A stretch of 64,000 nt of DNA from Pelethousia sp034933245 (GCA_034933245.1 JAYFNX010000018.1:1-64000), one strand, 5' to 3'. Numbered from the stretch's first letter, positions 1-8,961 are shown. The notes: a model not told the origin generated them from the letters alone. Translations and numbers: made by a program.

Positions 1-1
1 T

Positions 2-121
2 CTGCAGGAAGATTTGGATCTTTGGCTTATCCATTACAACACCGAACGTCCTCATAGGGGCTATAGAAATCGTGGAAAACGTCCGCTGGATACCCTGCTC
101 GAATTTGTGCCTGTTTGTTAG
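2..121 (+). CDS. IS481/IS3-like transposase, C-terminal end (cut by window start)
   Basis: Only the last 39 codons are inside the window. They read as the end of a DDE integrase-core transposase: the segment LDLWLIHYNTERPHRGYRN followed by GKRPLDTLLEF is the typical tail of IS481/IS3-type transposases, in which the YN-x-x-RPH motif lies just after the catalytic glutamate. The stop is TAG at 119-121. The catalytic residues and the left end of the element lie outside the window, so intactness cannot be judged. The exact IS family is uncertain between IS481 and a related IS3 branch. Confidence 0.75.
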   Translation: MQEDLDLWLIHYNTERPHRGYRNRGKRPLDTLLEFVPVC

Positions 122-260
122 ACATGAGCCTTAGTTGTACACATAATTGGCACTATAGTGGTCAATTTGAACATTATATTATGGTAAAATAGCAAGAATA
201 AGCCGGTCATAGGATTTATGTGAGGGTAAACGATATCCCTCACGTTCATAAGCAATAAGG

Positions 261-294
261 AAGGAGCGCCGAGTCCACTTACTCGACAGGCTTT
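261..294 (+). promoter_or_regulatory. Distant Shine-Dalgarno with a hairpin before the start codon
   Basis: AAGGAG at 261-266 is 28 bases from the ATG at 295, too far for normal initiation, and no in-frame ATG or GTG lies closer. Between them CGAGT (270-274) can pair perfectly with ACTCG (281-285) around a 6-base loop. Folding this stem would bring the effective spacing to about 12 bases. This is an inference from sequence only. Confidence 0.35.
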
Positions 295-1131
295 ATGTAC
301 TTAAATAAAAAAAGCGGCGTACTATTTGTTACCATTATAATAATATGGACATGGGGCATACTGGCAGCACCTATCGCTTTGGGGCTTTGTTTTGAAAATA
401 CTTTCACAAGGATTACATATGTGCTTGCGGGAGCCTCCCCATCGATATTTGGATTGGTTCTTACATTCTTTTTAAGAGACAGAACCTATATGTGTTCTTT
501 CCTAAAACGGATAATCACAGTTGATAAAGCAAGAGCTAAGCATATTCTCTCGGTGTTTATGCTTGTTCCGTCTATAAGGTTCTTTTCAACCTATGTGAAT
601 TTCATTTTTTCGTCGGTCCCTCTGAATTTTTCTAGGCTTGTCGCATATTTCAAAGACCCTGCCGGATTTGTTTTATTTGCTGTTTTTACCTTTATTTTCG
701 GACCGTTTGCCGAGGAAATCGGCTGGAGGGGATATTTGCTGGATTGCTGGAAGGATAAGGGAATATGGACTTACGGGGTGGGAATCGGTTTTATATGGGC
801 ATTGTGGCATCTACCGATGTTTTTCATAGAAGGGACCTATCAGAATTCACTGCTTCTGCAGGGATCAATACCGGTTATTTGTTTTGCTTTTTCGACAACG
901 GTTCTCGGCGTTATTATCGGACAAGTTACAAGAATAACTAATAGTATACTGCTGGCAATCCTGTTTCACTTTACTGTTAATTTTGCAGGAGAGCTTATTC
1001 CGCTTGTACCAACCGGTGAGATTATAAATACAGTCATTCTCACAACTATCGCTTTCGCAATTATATGTAAAAATTCTATAAAAAGAAAACGATGCCATGA
1101 AACTGAAGCGTTGGATAAAAATGAAACGTGA
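295..1131 (+). CDS. CPBP family intramembrane glutamic endopeptidase (Abi/Rce1 type)
   Basis: A polytopic membrane protein of 278 residues with the signature motifs of the CPBP (Abi, CAAX protease and bacteriocin-processing) family: EEIGWRG at residues 140-146 supplies the paired glutamates and the arginine, WHLP at 171-174 the second-motif histidine, and FHFTVN at 224-229 the last conserved His/Asn. Family members act inside the membrane, and bacterial ones are often linked to bacteriocin immunity, but no bacteriocin gene is visible here. The gene stands alone, 173 bases after an IS transposase end, in an AT-rich stretch unlike the later core genes. The substrate is unknown. Confidence 0.85.
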   Translation: MYLNKKSGVLFVTIIIIWTWGILAAPIALGLCFENTFTRITYVLAGASPSIFGLVLTFFLRDRTYMCSFLKRIITVDKARAKHILSVFMLVPSIRFFSTYVNFIFSSVPLNFSRLVAYFKDPAGFVLFAVFTFIFGPFAEEIGWRGYLLDCWKDKGIWTYGVGIGFIWALWHLPMFFIEGTYQNSLLLQGSIPVICFAFSTTVLGVIIGQVTRITNSILLAILFHFTVNFAGELIPLVPTGEIINTVILTTIAFAIICKNSIKRKRCHETEALDKNET

Positions 1132-1525
1132 AGTAATTCTTTTTTGCTTAGTAACAGGCATATTACTTGGATTCTATGGCTTCCTGCACTGCTGATCCAA
1201 AATCCTGATTTCCTCTCGCTATTATTAAGACATCAGCAAAGCTAAACCGTTACGACCATTTGACGGTCACCCATGCATAAAAAACAACGGTTCTGGATGC
1301 ATGAAAGGCCTTCTACTTAAAACCGCATTTTTATTTTTCGGGGCACATCACATCATCTGCCAAATGACGGCTTTATCTTTTGCCGCCGTCCGGCACATAA
1401 TAAACGATTTCATTAGACTACTATAATGTCAGCTGAGCAATATTGAGATGCTTTTGACAACCATCTTTCCTTCCCAGTCAGTATTTGCGCTCGAAAGGGC
1501 GATTATATGATTTTCAATGCGCAAC
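1132..1525. other. Non-coding gap without recognised feature
   Basis: Between the CPBP gene and the 3' end of the convergent acetyltransferase I see no convincing reading frame, tRNA or strong terminator. Open frames here are short and lack ribosome binding sites. The stretch is AT-rich, consistent with worn accessory DNA. Confidence 0.5.
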
Positions 1526-2374
1526 TTAACATGGTAAACGATAATAGGGAATTCTTTTGCATTCCTCAAATCCCAATTTCCCTGCAAGCTTTCTGGAGCC
1601 CATATTTCCCGAGTTGCAAGACCAAACAGGTTCCAAACCATTATCCAGACAATAATCGATCAATTGGGCGCATACCCTTGCTGCAAAGCCTGAACCGCGA
1701 TAATCTGTGTTCGTCTCAATTCCGATTTCAAGTTTACGATTAATTACATAGGATGCGAAGGCGGTAGAAGCCGGGATTCTACCTTTTAATAGTAACGTAA
1801 ACCCAATCCCATGCTTTTCGAAATCACAATAGCTGTCCCAAAAATATTTCGGCACTACGTTTCCAGCCAACTGATTGAAAATATCTTCTGTTGTCGAGAC
1901 AATTTCTGAATGTTCATTTGGAAGGCTTCTCTTGAAGGCAAGATACTTTTCTTTTCGAAAGGTAAAATTGATTCTCTGATATTCCAAGACCTTATCAGCT
2001 TCCACTGCTGTCAAATCGCTGTACGGCTCTTCCGAGCTCTTTTTACTTAAATTATCTCCTAAAAGAGTATCCATCTTCGGATATAGCGCGGCAGGATATA
2101 CCTGTAGCCATTCCGTTCTTTTTCTGCATTCATCAGAATTAAGCAAATATGGTTTCAGTTCTCCATAAAATTCTTCGTTTCCGTTTTCTCCATAAAGTAA
2201 AGACATTCCATAGGGATGTTGAAGATAAAATAAAACTGGCGATGTTCTATCGTGAACAAAAACTTTTCCGTCTACTTTTCTTTCCAGTACTGACATAGCA
2301 AATAAAGTATTAATCTCCACTGCCCGTAAAGTTAAAATTAGATTTTGAAACTTTTCTTTTTTTAATTCAATCAT
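1526..2374 (-). CDS. GNAT family N-acetyltransferase (ZmaR-like)
   Basis: This 282-residue protein has a poorly conserved N-terminal two thirds and a C-terminal GNAT fold. The acetyl-CoA loop region is near TDYRGSGFAARV, followed by the family ending CNSGNMGSRKLAGKLGFEE, in which conserved Asn/Ser residues precede the KLGF beta-alpha element. The architecture fits the GNAT_acetyltran group that includes the zwittermicin A self-resistance enzyme ZmaR, so an acetylating resistance role is possible but unproven. I chose the ATG at 2374 because AAGGGG lies nine bases upstream; an earlier in-frame ATG at 2419 has no ribosome binding site. It sits in AT-rich accessory DNA next to broken genes. Confidence 0.75.
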   Translation of the reverse strand: MIELKKEKFQNLILTLRAVEINTLFAMSVLERKVDGKVFVHDRTSPVLFYLQHPYGMSLLYGENGNEEFYGELKPYLLNSDECRKRTEWLQVYPAALYPKMDTLLGDNLSKKSSEEPYSDLTAVEADKVLEYQRINFTFRKEKYLAFKRSLPNEHSEIVSTTEDIFNQLAGNVVPKYFWDSYCDFEKHGIGFTLLLKGRIPASTAFASYVINRKLEIGIETNTDYRGSGFAARVCAQLIDYCLDNGLEPVWSCNSGNMGSRKLAGKLGFEECKRIPYYRLPC

Positions 2375-2495
2375 CAAGATTATCCCCTTGTATTTTATCG
2401 GCTTTAGAATATAATGCAATTATTAATGGGTCAAATACTTAATATTTGATCTGTACTACTACAGTCAACGAAATACCTCGGGGGGGCTGAACCTT

Positions 2496-2714
2496 ATGTC
2501 AAAAATCCAATTGGTAAAAAAGTATATTCTGAAGGAGATAATGCAAAGAAAGATTATGGAAGGTCAGAGGGTTCCAGGATGCCGAGAAATCGCCCAGATT
2601 CTTTCAGTCAATAAAATTACGGTTAATAAAGCCTATTGCAGTTGCTACGGCAGTAGATTTCATCCTACTCCAGCCGATATCCAGAAATGCCTGTATGGGG
2701 CCGATAAGCATTGA
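2496..2714 (+). pseudogene. Truncated GntR-family regulator (HTH fragment)
   Basis: The first 45 or so codons read as a GntR winged helix-turn-helix of the short YtrA-like kind: KIQLVKKYILKEIMQRKI, then GCREIAQILSVNKITVNKAY. At about 2,630 the similarity ends abruptly, and the rest of the frame is the antisense of a neighbouring transporter pseudogene. The regulator therefore lost its C-terminal half in a deletion or rearrangement. A G-rich tract before the ATG is only a weak ribosome binding site. Any surviving product would be a DNA-binding domain without its usual partner region. Confidence 0.65.
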
Positions 2715-3690
2715 CAGGATGGACGAGAGCGCTGCGGCGTAAAGAGCAAGGAAGAACAGAATTAGCAGCAATGCGCCTCCGGGAATATTGGTCGCCACTT
2801 CAATAAGGAATATAAAAGTTAAACCATAATTGCCGGATGCACAGATTTCAACGGCCGCTTCCTGAGAAACGCCGGCGAAGAGCGCGGGCAATACCATGCA
2901 TCCTGCAAGGAGCGCAACTGAGTTATCACCAAATCCCTGAGCGGTTTACATAAGAGCAACATCCTGCTTTTGGGGTGAGTATATGGCATATACCAATATG
3001 AAACCCCAGCCTGGACCGACGGACCAAGCGGACTGACTCAATGCCTGCAACCAGGTATCGGCCTTGCCAAAGTAAGTAGGATCGATCTCAAATAGTTTAT
3101 TGAACCCGGTAAGGCCGCCGGGAAGCATGATGCAGCGAATTGACAGATATGCAAGAATAACGATTATTGAGGGCATCAGAATCTTGTTTGCCTTTTCAAT
3201 ACTGCCGCCAACGCCTTTATAAATTATTGCGGCACCTAATACAACGCTGAAAATGAACAGGACAACGGTCAAAACGCTACCGTTGGACACCTGGCTGAAC
3301 ATGGCAATGGTATCGCTGCCTATAAGTTGACCTGAAACAGACTTGATGAGATAAGACAATACCCAGCCCATCATGGCACAGTAATAGGCTGTAATTGCTG
3401 TAAGAGACAGAACCAGCCAGCCGCCAAGCCATGTATATTTTTTGCCGATAAAATCTTTGAATGCCCCTATTGGGGAATGCCTTGTGGCTCTGCCCAGTAC
3501 AACTTCGGAGATCGTCGCAGGCAGGCACATGAGGACGAGAAACACCGTCCAGAGAAGGACGAAAGTCCCCCCCATAAAGGGCGGCCATTCTGGGAAATCT
3601 CCATAGGTTCCCCAAGCCCACGCTTCCCGCTATCATGCTGATTATAAGACCGTAACGAGAAGTGAAGCCTTTGTTTTTTTTCTTATCCAT
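2604..3690 (-). pseudogene. Decayed sodium:neurotransmitter symporter (NSS/SNF) gene
   Basis: Three pieces of one NSS transporter read in order. The N-terminus at 3690 has the hallmark GSVGLGNLWRFP sodium-site motif. A homopolymer of seven G (minus strand, near 3571-3577) breaks the frame; removing one G restores LYGGTFVLLWTVF. The frame then runs to a premature TAA at 2946-2948, after QKQDVALM, and continues unshifted with GFGDNSVALLAG and on to SRMKSTAVATAIGF. Similarity stops near 2,625 where the GntR fragment begins, so roughly the last quarter is missing. AGGGGGGT precedes the start. It was probably the importer for the adjacent catabolic genes on the same strand. Three separate lesions make it non-functional. 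Confidence 0.85.
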
Positions 3691-3934
3691 ACAATTACCC
3701 CCCTAGTGTAGTATTTTAAATGCGCCTTACTAACGCAAATACACATATGATGAATTAAACGAGAATCGTCTGCGCCTATCTCTGGTGCTTTTTTACATAT
3801 TAATAAAGCAAAGGTGGTACTTAACTGCATGTCACTAAATTCGGCAAGAAATGCCATATTTTAAATACGAGCCGGATAACAAATGATTTTGATATGAACA
3901 CGTCTCTTATAAGGATGAGAAAAAAACAAACAGA

Positions 3935-5116
3935 TCAAAGGCGGGCTGCTAAAGCAACATAAAACTCGCAGGCTTTGCGCATGTTCTCCAGCGGGCAGTA
4001 CTCATTGGCGGTATGGCACATTGCTTCCAAACCCGCGCCAAATATAACGGTGGGAATTTTTAATAAACCGGCGCTGCTGACCCCATTTGTGGTGCCTTTG
4101 AAGCGGAATTCCATTACGTCTTCTCCTGTAACGTACTTGTATGCATCATGACATGCCTGAACCAGATGATCCGTTTTTTCAAGCTCAAAAGCAGGGCGGA
4201 AAGAACGCATCACAACCGGTTCGCCATTCCATGTGTTGGCTTTCATTTCCACCGTTTCCCAGGTTGCGTTGGTGCCGGCAATGAGTTCATCCATTTCGTT
4301 GCTCAATTCTTTTTCGCTTTGCTGGGCATTGGTCCTTCTGTCAAGATAAATATTGCAACCATAAGGTATGGCGTTCAGGGAAGCGGATTCGCTTTCTATT
4401 TTAGTAAGGGCGATCGAACCGTTTTTCTTCTTTTCCTGCAATAATCTATTGCTCCATAGAGATACCCTTTTCACGATCTCCTGTATTTCATACACAGCGT
4501 TTACGCCATATTCGGGGCTGCTGCCATGGGAGGAAACGCCAGGCATGCTTATTTTGTACAGCGCTCGTCCTCCATGCCCGCAGCATAGGCGCAAATCCGT
4601 GGGCTCGGGTATGATTACATAATCGGCCTTAAAGCCATTGTCGGAAAGCACATGCTCCAAGGCTATTCCGTCGAGGTCCTCCTCCATTGTTGAGAACGAT
4701 ATGACGATGCGCTTTCCATCGCACAGGCCGAGCTTTTTCATAAGCGCAGCCGCATAAACCGTTACCGTGCCGCCACACTTCATATCTGAAGCGCCCAGGC
4801 CGTAAATATTCTCGTCTTTGCATTCCCCCCCGAACGGATCCACTGTCCAAGAAGCAAGATCACCCTCCCGTACTGTATCAACATGGCTGTCGAATACTAC
4901 GGTTTTGGGGCCGTTGCCGATTATGCCCAAAGCGTTGCCTGTTTCGTCTACATATACATGATCATAATCCAGCTTTTCCATTTCCTCGATGACACGCTTT
5001 ATAGCTTTGCCTTCCTGGAAAGTATAGCTTGGGATGCGCAAAAGGTCCTGAGAAAATTTCACCAGATCGTTAAATATCGCGTTAGTTTCTTCTTTTATGA
5101 CCTGAACGGATAACAT
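3935..5116 (-). CDS. M20 family metallopeptidase/deacylase (YgeY/ArgE/DapE-like)
   Basis: A 393-residue member of the M20 zinc hydrolase family. The metal-binding motifs are in order: DSHVD at 76-80, GASDMK with the bridging Asp at about 111, the catalytic EE pair in TMEED at about 145, the PEPTD glutamate at about 171, and the C-terminal CHTANEY histidine. A dimerisation domain lies in the middle. Its arrangement next to a diaminopropionate ammonia-lyase parallels E. coli ygeX-ygeY, where YgeY is an M20 hydrolase of unproven substrate. I infer that it removes an acyl or peptide group from an amino-acid derivative that the downstream lyases then degrade. Start supported by AAGGGGG just upstream. 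Confidence 0.85.
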   Translation of the reverse strand: MLSVQVIKEETNAIFNDLVKFSQDLLRIPSYTFQEGKAIKRVIEEMEKLDYDHVYVDETGNALGIIGNGPKTVVFDSHVDTVREGDLASWTVDPFGGECKDENIYGLGASDMKCGGTVTVYAAALMKKLGLCDGKRIVISFSTMEEDLDGIALEHVLSDNGFKADYVIIPEPTDLRLCCGHGGRALYKISMPGVSSHGSSPEYGVNAVYEIQEIVKRVSLWSNRLLQEKKKNGSIALTKIESESASLNAIPYGCNIYLDRRTNAQQSEKELSNEMDELIAGTNATWETVEMKANTWNGEPVVMRSFRPAFELEKTDHLVQACHDAYKYVTGEDVMEFRFKGTTNGVSSAGLLKIPTVIFGAGLEAMCHTANEYCPLENMRKACEFYVALAARL

Positions 5117-5331
5117 GTTTACCCCCTTAGTGTGTTGCAGTCACTTTGCTATAAATGACTGTAGTATATTGATGGAGCATATTGTATTCGTAATGCTGGC
5201 AGTTATACATATAGTGGTTGTGCTTATCCTGTTACGCCTCCCTACAAGCTGAGCCCGACCCCAACTACCTTTGGCATGTGTGCTTTGATTCTCCAGTAGC
5301 GAAAAATTGCAGATACGGGCAAGGCCAAAAC

Positions 5332-6543
5332 TTATAAAGAAGCATATGCGCCGCTCCAAACGATGCGCCGATAACTTTCCTCATCAGTATCGCCCTCGGA
5401 ACTGAAACATAACACTGTTGATTCTTTATTCAAACCTATCTCGTCTTTGACCTTATTTAGGTTTGGATCCTTCATAAGCGCATGAACGAGGCCTATGCAG
5501 ACCGCGCCGCTTTCACCTGATATAACTTTAGGGTCATTGTGCAGAGGGTTACCCAAAATTCGCATACCGTTGGCGCTGGTATCATCGGTGCAGGCAATAA
5601 ACCCATCGCCGCATTGACGGATGACTTTCCATGCTAACGAGCAGGGGCATCCGGCTGAAAGCCCTGCCATTATCGTTCCGTACTTCAGCGGTACGCATAC
5701 CGTGGTCTCTGTTCCCGCTTTGGCTGAACTGAGCAGGCAACTGCATGCATCGGATTCAACTATAATTATCCTAGGGCATTTGTCGCCATAATAATTCGTA
5801 GTGAATCCCGAAACGGCTGCCCCCAACAATCCTGCTCCCGCCTGTATGAATATGTGGGTAGGCAAAACGCTTTGCTTTGTCAACGCGGTCACTGCTTCAA
5901 ACGGCATAGTCATGTAACCCTGCATGCATTGTAAAGGAAACTTATAATGGTTCCGGAAATCCATATCCTGGGCAAACAGCTTGCTGATCCCGTCAACTTT
6001 GTCCAATGCAATGCGAACCGTAGCATCAAAATCACCGTCTGTCACGATAACATCGGCGCTGGCGCTGCGTATGTTCTCTGCACGGCGAGGGGAAGAGCCT
6101 TTGGGCATGTACACTACTGCCTTCTGACCAAAGTAGTGGGATGCCCATGCTATGGACCGCCCGTGATTGCCGTCGGTGGCGGTTATAAATGTAAATTTTT
6201 TGCCAAATTCCCTTGCGATGGTCTGCTGCCAGCTTGCCTCGTTAACAATATCGGGATTCAGCCCTAGCTTTTCTATAAGCTCCATGCCGATAGCGTAGGA
6301 TCCGCCTAGCACCTTAAATGCCTTTAAGCCAAATCGATAGGATTCGTCTTTTACATAGAAACCCTTCAGTCCTAAATATCCCGATAACTCCTTTAATTCA
6401 GCAAGAGGAGTGGGAGAGTATTGCGTAAAGGTTCTGTGGTATCTGCCGATATTCACCGCCGCCTTAACGGTAAGCTCGTGCAGCGGATTGCTTGCGCTTG
6501 TACATTTTTTGCGCTGATGTGAAAAATATTCTATTTTAGTCAT
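5332..6543 (-). CDS. dpaL: 2,3-diaminopropionate ammonia-lyase
   Basis: A PLP enzyme of fold type II, 403 residues, the usual length for DpaL/YgeX. The cofactor lysine sits in LKAFKVLGGSYA (Lys77, the same position as in the E. coli enzyme). The substrate/PLP loop TATDGNHGR, the MQGYMTM segment and the motif TIMAGLSAGCP followed by GMRILGNP are all diagnostic. The family converts D- or L-2,3-diaminopropionate to pyruvate and two ammonia, and tolerates serine poorly. It lies between a second PLP enzyme and the M20 hydrolase on the same strand, so it probably carries out the cleavage step of a catabolic operon. A GGGGA ribosome binding site precedes the ATG. Confidence 0.88.
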   Translation of the reverse strand: MTKIEYFSHQRKKCTSASNPLHELTVKAAVNIGRYHRTFTQYSPTPLAELKELSGYLGLKGFYVKDESYRFGLKAFKVLGGSYAIGMELIEKLGLNPDIVNEASWQQTIAREFGKKFTFITATDGNHGRSIAWASHYFGQKAVVYMPKGSSPRRAENIRSASADVIVTDGDFDATVRIALDKVDGISKLFAQDMDFRNHYKFPLQCMQGYMTMPFEAVTALTKQSVLPTHIFIQAGAGLLGAAVSGFTTNYYGDKCPRIIIVESDACSCLLSSAKAGTETTVCVPLKYGTIMAGLSAGCPCSLAWKVIRQCGDGFIACTDDTSANGMRILGNPLHNDPKVISGESGAVCIGLVHALMKDPNLNKVKDEIGLNKESTVLCFSSEGDTDEESYRRIVWSGAYASL

Positions 6544-6726
6544 TGATCATTCCCCACATACATGATTTAATATAGGATATTCCTTTTTGTCAAACGATTG
6601 TTCTGTTTGTGCTTATACTGATTTGGTTTTATCTTCCGCGGCCTTACCTGACCGGACTGAAAATAAGCGTCAGGAGATGCATATCCATTTGCTGCGGTGT
6701 AGTTATACATCTCCTGCTATGTGGCT

Positions 6727-8097
6727 TTACTTGATGGGACAGCCTCTCATTTCCGCAATCTTCTTGTTGATCTCGGGAATTTTATTATATTCGTTTTCCC
6801 AGAGTCTCTGATCCTTCAGCATATCAAGCTGTTCCTTGGCGTAGCCGAAACGGGTCCAATCCTTCTCTTTCTGATGGTAGAGCTTCTCCTTGGCCTGGGG
6901 GGTGCGTACATCATAGATGTTATTGGTATCGGCGCTAAGGAATACATCGTTGTGCCAGCGCTGGAGAACAAAGTCCTCCGTTTCAAGATAGCGCGTTTCG
7001 AGGTTATCAATAACGGACTGATAACGATCAAAACCGTCGGTTGCAATGGTAACAACGTTATCCCCGGGGCCAAGGTTGAGATGCTTGGCCATTTTTATTG
7101 CGCCTATTACATTTGCGAGGCCTGAAACACCAAATAGATTCTTAATGTTTACCGCAAACTCGTGGGGCACCCCGGCTTCTTCCAGTACCGATGTGCCATC
7201 ATGAAATACCTTGAGCATTTTAGCGGCGTCATCGTCATGGATATGCGCAACAAAATCCGTGGTATTGATATTGTGCAGATAGGAGCAAAGCTTATCTCCT
7301 ATGCCTTCTATCCTGTGCTGCCCGCGCGCATCCTTCATGAGCGTGGGACATTCATAGGGCTCCAGTGCGGCGAGTTTGCACTCGGGGAACGCTTTTTTAA
7401 GTTCGTCACCGGCTGCGAAAGTACCGGCGGTTCCTACGCAAACAACATAACAAGCGGCCCGTCCGTTTCCAACGTCCGCAACGGCTTCTATGGCTGAATT
7501 GCCGGTCACATATCTGTGGAAGCGATAGTTGGGCATAAGCTCAAATTGATCCAGGGAATAATTTCTTTGATCTTTTTTAAGCTCCATAGTTCTATAAACG
7601 GTAAGTATTACGTCAGATTCCGTACCCGGCGTAAGATCCAGAGTTGCGCCATATTTGCGGATACGTTCATAGCGTTCGCGGCTCATATTATCCGGCATGA
7701 TTACTATGCAGTTATAGCCCATCAGCTTGGAAACATACGCGCTTCCAATGCCGAAGTTGCCGGTTGAAGGACCTAAGATCGTATTATCCCTTGTATTTAT
7801 ACGACCACCAATGCTTGCTTCCATTATCATGGAATAAGCAGGTCCTACCTTATGCGCCCCGGAAGGGAAGCCAGTGCCCAGGAGCACAACTATGTTGGCG
7901 TCAACGCCGGTCAGAGCCTTGGGAAGGACAATTTTTCTAATCTTTCCTTGCCTATTGCGCCATGTGATGTTAAAAAGATTCAGCGGGTTCATCTCGTCGG
8001 TTTCCAAGAGATTGTTGGTTTTGCTGTATACTTCTTTAGGGGCTCTGTCGGGATACAGCATTTCCCCATAAGTTGGGCCAAAAGGTATGGTAGTCAT
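6727..8097 (-). CDS. PLP-dependent fold type II enzyme (cysteine synthase/threonine synthase-like)
   Basis: A 456-residue member of the tryptophan-synthase-beta superfamily. The likely PLP lysine is Lys83 in FPSGAHKVGPAY; the phosphate/substrate loop reads GPSTGNFGIGSAY; a glycine-rich phosphate-binding turn is seen in VCVGTAGTFAAGD. It is distinct from the neighbouring DpaL and I cannot name its substrate; a beta-eliminating or beta-replacing lyase on a related amino acid is likely. I start it at the ATG at 8097 because GGAGG precedes it; a longer frame upstream has no ribosome site and would cover the promoter. It is the first gene of the minus-strand group, transcribed from the promoter at 8194-8222. 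Confidence 0.75.
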   Translation of the reverse strand: MTTIPFGPTYGEMLYPDRAPKEVYSKTNNLLETDEMNPLNLFNITWRNRQGKIRKIVLPKALTGVDANIVVLLGTGFPSGAHKVGPAYSMIMEASIGGRINTRDNTILGPSTGNFGIGSAYVSKLMGYNCIVIMPDNMSRERYERIRKYGATLDLTPGTESDVILTVYRTMELKKDQRNYSLDQFELMPNYRFHRYVTGNSAIEAVADVGNGRAACYVVCVGTAGTFAAGDELKKAFPECKLAALEPYECPTLMKDARGQHRIEGIGDKLCSYLHNINTTDFVAHIHDDDAAKMLKVFHDGTSVLEEAGVPHEFAVNIKNLFGVSGLANVIGAIKMAKHLNLGPGDNVVTIATDGFDRYQSVIDNLETRYLETEDFVLQRWHNDVFLSADTNNIYDVRTPQAKEKLYHQKEKDWTRFGYAKEQLDMLKDQRLWENEYNKIPEINKKIAEMRGCPIK

Positions 8098-8150
8098 TTT
8101 TGTTCCTCCGTTTAAAACAGCGCTAAATGATTTGGAAATAACATGTAAAT

Positions 8151-8178
8151 ATGCGATACGCAATATGCGATACGCAAT
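8151..8178. repeat. Exact tandem repeat of 14 bp (candidate operator)
   Basis: ATGCGATACGCAAT occurs twice with no gap (8151-8164 and 8165-8178). The repeat lies directly downstream of the predicted transcription start of the minus-strand operon and just upstream of the -35 of the divergent GntR promoter. That is where a regulator would block both directions. Confidence 0.6.
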
Positions 8179-8181
8179 ATA

Positions 8182-8211
8182 TTGGATATTTGAATTATAA
8201 TATGCTATAAT
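8182..8211 (+). promoter_or_regulatory. Predicted promoter of the GntR gene
   Basis: TTGGAT (8182-8187) and TATAAT (8206-8211) are 18 bases apart, about 70 bases before the GntR start. It overlaps the stronger opposite-strand promoter. Confidence 0.5.
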
Positions 8212-8222
8212 TACATTGTCAA
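8194..8222 (-). promoter_or_regulatory. Consensus sigma-A promoter for the catabolic operon
   Basis: On the minus strand TTGACA (8217-8222) and TATAAT (8194-8199) are separated by exactly 17 bases, a perfect vegetative promoter. Transcription would begin near 8187, run through the 14-bp tandem repeat and enter the PLP-enzyme gene at 8097. So strong a promoter suggests control by repression. Confidence 0.75.
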
Positions 8223-8280
8223 CATAATTTATAAGATTGTTGTTACATTGCCCAAAAAACTTATCCCAAGGAGAAATCCC

Positions 8281-8961
8281 ATGCCAGTTCCAAACAGCAG
8301 CGGCCCGATAGAAAGGATAAATACTCGAGATATTATATTTTGCACACTGCGACAATGGATCGTTGACGGCACCTTGATGCCTGAAGAAAAAATATCCGAT
8401 ATGGAATTAGCAAATTATTTTTCCACCAGTAGGACTCCTGTCAGGGAAGCAATCCAGCTACTCAGCGAGCAGAAGCTGGTCGAAGTGGTTGCCGGCCAGG
8501 GGACATATATTGCGCCCATTGATAAGGAGAATACGCGACAGGTATATGAGATGCTGTCGCTGCTGCATAAGGAGGCTGTTGAGCTGGCAGGGCCACGCAT
8601 AACTGAACCTGACATTGCAGAGATGGAGCGCTTACAGGAAGATTTTAGATTAGCCATTAAAAATAGCAATATATCAGATGTGCAGGCGGCCGATTCACTT
8701 TTCCATGGGTACTTGGTAAATAAGGTAGGTAACCAATACCTTGCCCAGTATGTCAAGCAACTGACTATTCAGGTATATAGGGTTGAGAACCTGTGCTTTA
8801 TAAAAGATATGCATCGAAATCAGTCCTTGATTGCCCACGATAATATACTCAAAGCTCTTAGGGAAGGAGATATCCAGAAGGCAGCCAAGTTCACCAAGGA
8901 AAACTGGACTAGCTTCTACGAAGCTCTGGATTTGAGCAAAAAGCTCATTAAGAACACATAA
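8281..8961 (+). CDS. GntR family regulator with C-terminal FCD-type domain
   Basis: A 226-residue transcription factor. Residues 12-75 form the GntR winged helix (NTRDIIFCTLRQWIVDGTL, then STSRTPVREAIQLLSEQKLVE with the wing GQGTYI). The remainder is an all-helical ligand-binding domain of the FadR/FCD group, with conserved His residues in FHGYLV and AHDNIL that typically bind a metal. The ATG at 8281 is chosen because AAGGAG lies seven bases before it. It is divergent from the PLP enzyme/dpaL/M20 group and is the likely local regulator, responding to the amino-acid substrate or its breakdown product. Transcription ends at the strong terminator at 8976. Confidence 0.85.
   Translation: MPVPNSSGPIERINTRDIIFCTLRQWIVDGTLMPEEKISDMELANYFSTSRTPVREAIQLLSEQKLVEVVAGQGTYIAPIDKENTRQVYEMLSLLHKEAVELAGPRITEPDIAEMERLQEDFRLAIKNSNISDVQAADSLFHGYLVNKVGNQYLAQYVKQLTIQVYRVENLCFIKDMHRNQSLIAHDNILKALREGDIQKAAKFTKENWTSFYEALDLSKKLIKNT

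Noticed and set aside
8151..8178. Tandem repeat as the start of a CRISPR array
   Set aside because: The two 14-bp copies abut with no spacer and no cas genes are present; position fits an operator.
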